64,000 nt of DNA from contig JAJVIG010000005.1 of the NCBI GenBank assembly GCA_022072145.1, forward strand, positions 124,001 to 188,000. Direction: 5' to 3'. Below the pieces are notes generated by a model, which saw only the letters and a list, made by a program, of their open reading frames with translations, was not told the DNA's origin and made no database searches. Both the position numbers and the translations under genes were made by a program. How positions within the stretch are numbered: the first letter of the stretch is position 1; each line of letters starts with the position of its first letter. The DNA is from Pseudomonadales bacterium (lineage in GTDB: Bacteria; Pseudomonadota; Gammaproteobacteria; Pseudomonadales; UBA5518). This document shows positions 58,528 to 64,000 of this stretch, piece by piece.

Positions 58528-60572
58528 CCGCCGCGGCCCTTCACGATGTCGCGGATCAGGAAGCGTGCCGGTGAGACCGTGCGCTGCAGCCGCTGTGTCA
58601 GCGGCGAGGGTTCGCCGCAGATCGCGGCGGCGATCGCGTCCGCGCACAGCGGCGCGCTGGTCAGTCCGCGCGAACCGTGACCGGTGCTGACGTAGAGGCC
58701 GGGCAGGTAGCTACCGGTACGGTCGATCGCGCGCCGCGCGTTCTGGCGCAGGGCCGCGAAATCACGGCGGAATGCGCTCGCGTCGGGCAGCGCGCCGGCG
58801 ATCGGCAGCCGGTCCGCGGTGCTGGTGCGATAACCCACGCCGCCGCCCAGTGCGTCGAGCGCAATCGCTGCCGGATCGAGGTGCGCAAGGATCTCGTGGG
58901 CGCGGTCGAGGTTGCCGCGATGCTCGGCCTGCGTGGGCAGGTAGTCACCGGCGCCGCGCACATAGCTGGCGCCGCAGCACAGCCACTCGCCGCGCGCGGG
59001 CGCCACGTAGCCGCCGGCGCAGACCACGCAGTGCGGCGTGGCGCCCGCCAGCGCGCGGGGTATCAGCGTGACCTGACCGCGCAGCGGCGTGATCGGCAAC
59101 GGGTTGTCGGCGAGCACGTCGTTGGCAGCGGTCGCGGTGGCAACGATCACCACTGGCGCGCCGATGTTTTCGCCGCCGGCGAGCCAGGCCCGCCAGCCGC
59201 CGTCGATGCGTTCCAGCCGCTCCACGCGACACCCGAAACGGGTCTCGATCAGCGGATGGTCGAGCAGCCGTGCGCGCGCCTCCTGCGGTACCAGCCAGCC
59301 GCTGCCGGGCAAGTGGATCGCACGGCGTGCCAGCGTGATGCCCGCGATCGCCGAGGCTTCGGCGGCGTCGACGAAGCGCGCAAGTTCCGGAAACGTCGCA
59401 TAGCGCTCGGCGAGCGCGGTGAATCCGGCCTCGTCGTCGTCGGCGAGTTGCAGCAGTCCGCAGCGCGCATACGCGTCGCTGTCGGCGCCGAACAGCGCGG
59501 CGTAGAAGCGCAATGCGTGCAGGTAGCTGTGCAGCGTGAATTCGCCGTGCGCGCTGTCGCTGGCCGGCAGTTGCGTGAACAGGATGCCTTGCGGCGCGAC
59601 CGGCGCCCCGCGCTGTGGCGCCTCGCCGGCATCGACGACGCTGACCCGCAGCCCGCGGCGCGCGAGCGCCTGGGCGCAGCACGCGCCGGCGATGCCGCCT
59701 CCGATCACCAGTGCATGCGCGGCAGACGACGCGACGCTGGCGCCGAGGTGCCACGGGGTCTCGGTGAGCGGCTCGGCAGCGGCTGCGGCAGCGGCAGCTG
59801 TGCCAGCCGTGCCGTCGAAACGCGCGCTCAGCATCTCGCGCTTGCGGCCGAAGCCGGGCACGCGCTCGACGGCGAAACCGGCGTCGGCCAGCCCGGTGCG
59901 CACGGCGCTCGCGGCGGTGAAGGTCGCCAGCGTGGTGCCCGGCCGGCTCAGCGCCGCCACGCGGCGCAGCACGGCCGGTTCCCACATCGCCGGGTTGCGT
60001 GCCGGCGCGAAACCGTCGAGGAACCACGCGTCGGCGGCGACTGCGAGTTCGGGGTGCGCGGCGGCGCCGCAGGCGGCGAGCGCTTCATTCACGTCGCCCA
60101 CGTACAGCTGCAGGCGTACGCGCCCACCGTCGAAGTCGAGCGTGTGCAGGCCGCCCATTGCGGGAGGCCACGCGGCAGCGAGCGCCGCGCTGTAGCGCCC
60201 GAGTTCCGGCCACGCGGCGTTGGCGCGCACCATCGCCGAACGTGAGAGCGGGTGCGCCTCCAGGCTGCGGAACACCAGCCGTGCCTGCGTTGGCGCGCTG
60301 CGCTCCCACAACTCCCAGGCGAGCAGGAAGTTCAGTCCGGTGCCGAAGCCGGTTTCGTTGATCACGAACAGCGTACCTGGGCGGTCGGGCAGCGCTCGCC
60401 AGCGGGGCTCGAGCGCGTTGTGCACCAGGAACACGTGGCGTGCCTCGGCGCAGCCGTCGTCGCGACTGTAGTAGACGTCCCCGAACTCACGCGAATACGG
60501 CGTGCCGTCGGGAAGCCAGTCGGGCTCGGTGGGGCGGGGCGGGGAAGCGGGCGGCGGCGTGTCGCGATTCAT
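58524..60572 (-). CDS. mnmC: Bifunctional tRNA mnm5U34 biosynthesis protein MnmC
   Basis: Completes mnm5(s2)U in the wobble position of several tRNAs; 682 residues with both domains. The N-terminal methyltransferase (MnmC2, about 1-255) has GTPYSREFGDVYYSRDDG and INETGFGTGLNFLL. The C-terminal FAD oxidase (MnmC1, about 275-660) has HALVIGGGIAGACCAQAL as dinucleotide motif and ASDSAHGEFTLHSY. I use ATG 60572; the in-frame upstream ATGs only add Pro-rich residues. It overlaps the cyclotransferase gene by four bases, an unusual pair. Confidence 0.94.
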   Translation of the reverse strand: MNRDTPPPASPPRPTEPDWLPDGTPYSREFGDVYYSRDDGCAEARHVFLVHNALEPRWRALPDRPGTLFVINETGFGTGLNFLLAWELWERSAPTQARLVFRSLEAHPLSRSAMVRANAAWPELGRYSAALAAAWPPAMGGLHTLDFDGGRVRLQLYVGDVNEALAACGAAAHPELAVAADAWFLDGFAPARNPAMWEPAVLRRVAALSRPGTTLATFTAASAVRTGLADAGFAVERVPGFGRKREMLSARFDGTAGTAAAAAAAAEPLTETPWHLGASVASSAAHALVIGGGIAGACCAQALARRGLRVSVVDAGEAPQRGAPVAPQGILFTQLPASDSAHGEFTLHSYLHALRFYAALFGADSDAYARCGLLQLADDDEAGFTALAERYATFPELARFVDAAEASAIAGITLARRAIHLPGSGWLVPQEARARLLDHPLIETRFGCRVERLERIDGGWRAWLAGGENIGAPVVIVATATAANDVLADNPLPITPLRGQVTLIPRALAGATPHCVVCAGGYVAPARGEWLCCGASYVRGAGDYLPTQAEHRGNLDRAHEILAHLDPAAIALDALGGGVGYRTSTADRLPIAGALPDASAFRRDFAALRQNARRAIDRTGSYLPGLYVSTGHGSRGLTSAPLCADAIAAAICGEPSPLTQRLQRTVSPARFLIRDIVKGRGG

Positions 60573-60860
60573 CGGCGGGACCGGAGGCAAAACGGCGCGC
60601 ATCATAGCGCAGCCCCTTGCCTCGGCGATCGTCGAGTTCCGGGAGTGCTGCGCCTGTTGGGAAGGAGCCGTACAGGCTTGGGTATTTTTCCCATGCGAGT
60701 CCGAATGCCGGTGTGTACACTCCGGTGTCGTCATCCCTCCCTGATGACGTGCGCATGGTATCGCTGGAGCGGCGCGCGTTGAGCGCCATGAGTTCGTTTT
60801 GCCGGTTGTTCGCGAAGGTTCACGGCCCTACCCCATTCCGAGAGAGCAAGGAGTTTCAGC

Positions 60861-62108
60861 ATGGCAACCCCCATTCTCCCGCCGGAGATCGACATTTCGA
60901 GTCCAGAGGCCTATCTGGACGAGGAGCGTATCTGTGCCGATTTCTCGAGGTTGAGAAGGGAGATGCCCGTCGCATGGGTGGACCGGGAACCCTACCGGCC
61001 CTACTGGGCCGTCGTGCGCAACGCCGATATCAAGTCGATCGAGAAGAATCCTGAGGTGTTCATCAACGAACCGCGCCTGACCTTGCAAACCCGCAAGGCC
61101 GAAGCCGCCTCGGCCAGGATGTTCGGCGGCCGTCGCTATGGCATCCGTACCATCCTCGACATGGATCCGCCCGACCACCGCAAGTACCGGGACATTTCCC
61201 AGCGCTGGTTCGTCGGGGCCGGTTTGAAGAAGCTGTTGGAGCGGGTGGATGCGATCGCCGGACGCTTCGTGGACAAGATGGCCGAGCAGGGCGGAGAGTG
61301 TGATTTCGCCAGTGAGGTGGCAATGTGGTACCCGCTGCACGTGATCCTCTCCCTGCTCGGCCTGCCGGAGGAGGATGCTCCCCATCTGCTGAAGCTCACC
61401 CAGAATCTGCTGGCGGCCAGCGATCCCGATCTGCAGCGCTCCGACCTGGGCGGCACCGATGTGATTCCCGAATTTCTCGATTACCTGGGGCGTCTGCTGG
61501 CGGAGAAGCGTGCCCACCCTGGCGACGACCTGGCCAGCGCGATTGCGACCGCCACGGTGGATGGGGCGCCGATGGACCCTCTGGAGGCAATGTCCTATTA
61601 CCTGATCATGGTGACCGCCGGCCACGACACCACTTCCGGCGCCATCACCGGCGGGCTGCATGCGCTGGTCCGGCATCCCGCGGAAATGGACAAATTGCGC
61701 GCCGATCCGACACTGATGCGCAACGCCAGCGGCGAGATGTGCCGCTGGGTGTCACCGGTAAAACATTTCATGCGTACCGCGACGCAGGACATCGACTTGC
61801 ATGATGCCTCCATCAAGGCCGGTGATGGTGTGGCGTTGTTCTATGCGTCGGCGAACCGCGACGAGGCCTGTTTCGATGATCCGTTCGCGTTCCGCGTCGA
61901 TCGCAAGGTCGAGGGGCACCTCGCCTTCGGCTTCGGCATTCACAGTTGCGTCGGACGACAACTCGCCCTGGCGGAGATGGATGCCTTTTTCGGCAGGCTG
62001 ATTCCCCGCTTGCGCCACGTCGAGTTCGCGGGTGACCCCAAGCTCATCCAGTCCAACATCATGAGCGGTTACAAGAGTCTCCCTGTACGCTATGAACTCG
62101 CGCACTGA
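60861..62108 (+). CDS. Cytochrome P450
   Basis: Soluble bacterial monooxygenase of 415 residues. Heme ligand C363 is in FGFGIHSCVGRQLA, the oxygen-activating I-helix motif is A253-GHDTTSG, and the ExxR pair is EMCRW. No membrane anchor. The substrate is not predictable from this; its neighbours (a duplicated SnoaL-type protein and an SDR on the other strand) recall steroid or terpenoid catabolic clusters. No ferredoxin or ferredoxin reductase lies beside it; fdxA at 42 kb could serve. AGCAAGGAG precedes the ATG by 8 bases. Confidence 0.94.
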   Translation: MATPILPPEIDISSPEAYLDEERICADFSRLRREMPVAWVDREPYRPYWAVVRNADIKSIEKNPEVFINEPRLTLQTRKAEAASARMFGGRRYGIRTILDMDPPDHRKYRDISQRWFVGAGLKKLLERVDAIAGRFVDKMAEQGGECDFASEVAMWYPLHVILSLLGLPEEDAPHLLKLTQNLLAASDPDLQRSDLGGTDVIPEFLDYLGRLLAEKRAHPGDDLASAIATATVDGAPMDPLEAMSYYLIMVTAGHDTTSGAITGGLHALVRHPAEMDKLRADPTLMRNASGEMCRWVSPVKHFMRTATQDIDLHDASIKAGDGVALFYASANRDEACFDDPFAFRVDRKVEGHLAFGFGIHSCVGRQLALAEMDAFFGRLIPRLRHVEFAGDPKLIQSNIMSGYKSLPVRYELAH

Positions 62109-62134
62109 GATGAACCTGCGGCCTGCGTCGTCCG

Positions 62135-63055
62135 CTACTGCCCTGGAGTGATCGGTTCCGCCGCACCGGCCATGAAGGAACTGTCGCCGGCGGTCCACAG
62201 CGGGGTGAGTTTCACCGCGACGATTTTCCATCCGTCGCCGGTGCGCACCAGATCGTCGGTGTAGTAGCCGCCGATCACATAGCGGCGGGGCGGCTCCTGG
62301 TCATTCAGGAAATGCTCCGCCTGCATGTAGACCACGCAGCGGGCCGTATCCCCGTCGATGGTCACGGTGGGATTGCTCATGCTGTGCTGGGTGCCGTCCA
62401 GGCCGGCAAAATAGACGCTGATGTTGGCTTTGAGTTCGTCCGCGCCGATGCGGTGGCGCGGGATGCCGTTCCATGCCTCGAAGTCCATCTCCACCTCATC
62501 GGCGAAGATCGAGCGGTACAGATCCCAGTCGCGCGTGTCGATTCCGGTGGCATACCGGTAGACCGTTTCGGCAACATCGATGCGTTCGTCCTGGTGGGTG
62601 GGCGCAGCCGTCTCCACCAGATCCGCCCCGGCGCGGTAGCGGGCGATAGTGCGGACTTCCTCCCAGTCGACGATCAGACGCCGCGAGGCAAAGCGCCAGC
62701 CGTTTGCGTCGCGGATCATCTCGTCCTGGTAGCGCAGGCTCCAGGCAACCAGTTCCGCTCCGTTGCCGGTCAGCCGCAGATGATCGGCCGTGCCATAGGT
62801 CTCCCCGGTAGCGCGATCCCCGGTGATCGAGAACAGCTGGTTGTGCACACGGTGGTGGGTGTGCACATAGAGGTGGCCCAGGTAGTCCAGATTGGCGAGG
62901 TTGGCCGCGCGGCCCTCGGTGCGGAATCCGGGGCCTTCGATCACGCACTCCTCGGTCATCACCTGCGCCCACAGATCCTTGTCGCGGCGGTCGGCGCCGC
63001 ACGCATAGAGTATTGCCGCACGGCGGATCGCCGCTTCGTCGCTATCGATCGACAT
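62135..63055 (-). CDS. Duplicated SnoaL/NTF2-like protein
   Basis: Cytosolic protein of 306 residues made of two SnoaL_4/NTF2-like cone domains: about 1-150 (ILYACGADRRDKDLWAQVMT) and about 165-300 (VYRYATGIDTRDWDLYRSIF). The start of each copy has the same motif (alcohol helix, ...D-rd-w-l...f-d). These folds catalyse isomerisation, dehydration or hydrolysis of hydrophobic substrates, or only bind them. RBS AGGAG precedes the ATG at 63053-63055. It is convergent with P450 and 55 bases downstream of an SDR on the same strand. Confidence 0.86.
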   Translation of the reverse strand: MSIDSDEAAIRRAAILYACGADRRDKDLWAQVMTEECVIEGPGFRTEGRAANLANLDYLGHLYVHTHHRVHNQLFSITGDRATGETYGTADHLRLTGNGAELVAWSLRYQDEMIRDANGWRFASRRLIVDWEEVRTIARYRAGADLVETAAPTHQDERIDVAETVYRYATGIDTRDWDLYRSIFADEVEMDFEAWNGIPRHRIGADELKANISVYFAGLDGTQHSMSNPTVTIDGDTARCVVYMQAEHFLNDQEPPRRYVIGGYYTDDLVRTGDGWKIVAVKLTPLWTAGDSSFMAGAAEPITPGQ

Positions 63056-63110
63056 GCCTGGTCTCCTGTTCGGGTTTGCGTTCGGCGGCTGCACCGCGGG
63101 CCTGGTCGGA

Positions 63111-63923
63111 TCAGACGAATTCCGGCCCGAACATCTGCGACACCATGTCCGAGAGTGCCGGATTGCGCCGCAACTCGTTGCCGCCGTCGACCGCAAAGCT
63201 CTGGCCGGTCATCCACGCCGATTCCGGTCCGGCCAGGAAACGGATCGCCGGCGCGATGTCCTCCGGTTCGCCGAGCCTGCCGAGCGGAACCTGCTCGATG
63301 ACGCGTTCGACCACCGCCGGCGTTTCGAACATGCTGTGCGTGCCGGCGCTGCGGGTCATTCCCGGTCGCACGGCATTGACCCGGATTCCGCGCGAACCCA
63401 GTTCGTCGGCGGCAACCCGCACGAATCCTTCGAGTCCGGCCTTGGACGTGTTGTAGGACGACAGGTACGCATAGTTCAGCTTCGCGGCGACCGACGAGAT
63501 GCACACGATGCTGCCGCCCGGTTTCATCAGAGGAGCCGCGTGCTTCGTCGCCAGCACCGCGCTGACCACATTGAGCCTGAAATCGGTGATCAGGTCCTCT
63601 TCCTCGAGCAGCAGGATCGGCTTGAAGCCGCTGCCACCGACCGTACTGATCACGATATCCAGTCGGCCGCCAAGTTCATGGGTCCTGCGCAGGGCCGCGA
63701 TCACTTCGGCCTCCTGGCAGGCGTCGCCCGGGAACAGTTCCACGCGTCCCTTGTGCCCGGCGAGGATTTGCCCACGCGCTGCTTCGAGCGCCTCCCGCCG
63801 GCGGCCCATCAGCACCACCGATGCTCCGTCGCGCACCAGCAATTTCGCGGCGGCGATGGAAATGGCTGCTGCGCCGGCCGTGACGAGAGCGGTCCTGCCT
63901 TCGAGTGAGCGTTCTGCGAACAT
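63111..63923 (-). CDS. Short-chain dehydrogenase/reductase with degraded glycine motif
   Basis: SDR-fold protein of 270 residues. The catalytic residues are all present: N118, S144, Y157 and K161 (SSYNTSKAG). The cofactor motif, however, reads T15-AGAAAIS instead of TGxxxGIG: three glycines are replaced by Ala, Ala and Ser. Further N-terminal Rossmann features (VVLMGRR; GDACQE) are retained. It may bind NAD(P) in a modified way or poorly. It heads a minus-strand pair with the SnoaL gene and probably follows the partial gene at the window end on the same strand. Confidence 0.85.
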   Translation of the reverse strand: MFAERSLEGRTALVTAGAAAISIAAAKLLVRDGASVVLMGRRREALEAARGQILAGHKGRVELFPGDACQEAEVIAALRRTHELGGRLDIVISTVGGSGFKPILLLEEEDLITDFRLNVVSAVLATKHAAPLMKPGGSIVCISSVAAKLNYAYLSSYNTSKAGLEGFVRVAADELGSRGIRVNAVRPGMTRSAGTHSMFETPAVVERVIEQVPLGRLGEPEDIAPAIRFLAGPESAWMTGQSFAVDGGNELRRNPALSDMVSQMFGPEFV

Positions 63924-63976
63924 GGTTCCTATCCTTAGAGCTGCGTGTTGGTCGGGCGTTGCCGGGGAAGATTCGC

Positions 63977-64000
63977 CTACTTGTCGTGGTAGTCGACCCA
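63977..64000 (-). CDS. 3' end of a gene continuing beyond the window
   Basis: On the minus strand the last codons WVDYHDK and TAG (63979-63977) are readable and run out of the window. The family cannot be recognised from seven residues. It would lie 53 bases upstream of the SDR, in the same direction, so probably in the same operon. Confidence 0.4.
   Translation of the reverse strand, partial: WVDYHDK

Overview
The window is a gene-dense, very G+C-rich piece of a gram-negative chromosome. It holds 56 protein-coding genes (one cut by each window edge), no tRNA or rRNA that I can see, no transposase and no phage genes. The core block pyrG-kdsA-eno-ftsB-ispD-ispF-pcm-nlpD-rpoS / fdxA / mutS / recA-recX is the classical gammaproteobacterial arrangement, so a gammaproteobacterium is the best reading. 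The TonB receptor, CoA-ester enzymes, a P450, a PEP-CTERM protein and an UrcA-family protein fit an environmental aerobe. I cannot name the genus.

Layout. 1-14.4 kb is a catabolic/accessory region: a TonB-dependent receptor (5' cut), a CaiB-type CoA transferase translationally coupled to an amidohydrolase, purU, an AbgT transporter, an Ala/Lys/Pro repeat DNA-binding protein, an Old Yellow Enzyme relative, a crotonase without the hydratase glutamates, a thioesterase coupled to glucokinase, an SDR and a stand-alone GcvT-like protein. 14.3-33.3 kb is a sugar-storage and upper-glycolysis island: aroK-like kinase, pgi, a tandem universal stress protein, a Kef-type antiporter, then glgP-glgA-glgB facing away from glgC-GH57-malQ, followed on the same strand by a PilZ protein, an Hsp20, a GAPDH homologue without the catalytic cysteine, and a normal GAPDH. 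With glk, pgi, gap and eno, a large part of glycogen synthesis, glycogen breakdown and glycolysis lies within about 27 kb.

33.7-51 kb is the conserved housekeeping block, broken by a hairpin-forming 162-bp element before nlpD-rpoS and by phhB, a GDSL autotransporter and a small membrane protein between mutS and recA. The recA upstream region carries two tandem LexA boxes. A PEP-CTERM gene at 51.3 kb has a strong sigma-54 promoter match, and a minimal membrane-anchored winged-helix regulator lies next to it. 52.9-60.6 kb holds an UrcA protein, a PreP-type M16 peptidase, a GFA-type protein, a flavin reductase, a glutaminyl cyclase and mnmC. 60.9-64 kb is the start of another catabolic cluster (P450, duplicated SnoaL/NTF2 protein, SDR with a degraded glycine motif).

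The most distinctive non-coding signal is a family of composite palindromes (two adjacent hairpins framed by GTAGG...CCTAC) at four intergenic sites (33.4, 42.1, 52.6 and 57.6 kb). At two of them the element's own GTAG supplies the in-frame TAG stop codon of the neighbouring gene (rpoS and the glutaminyl cyclase). The most distinctive coding signals are the cysteine-less GAPDH paired with a true GAPDH, and the intact c-di-GMP-binding PilZ domain directly behind the glycogen genes.
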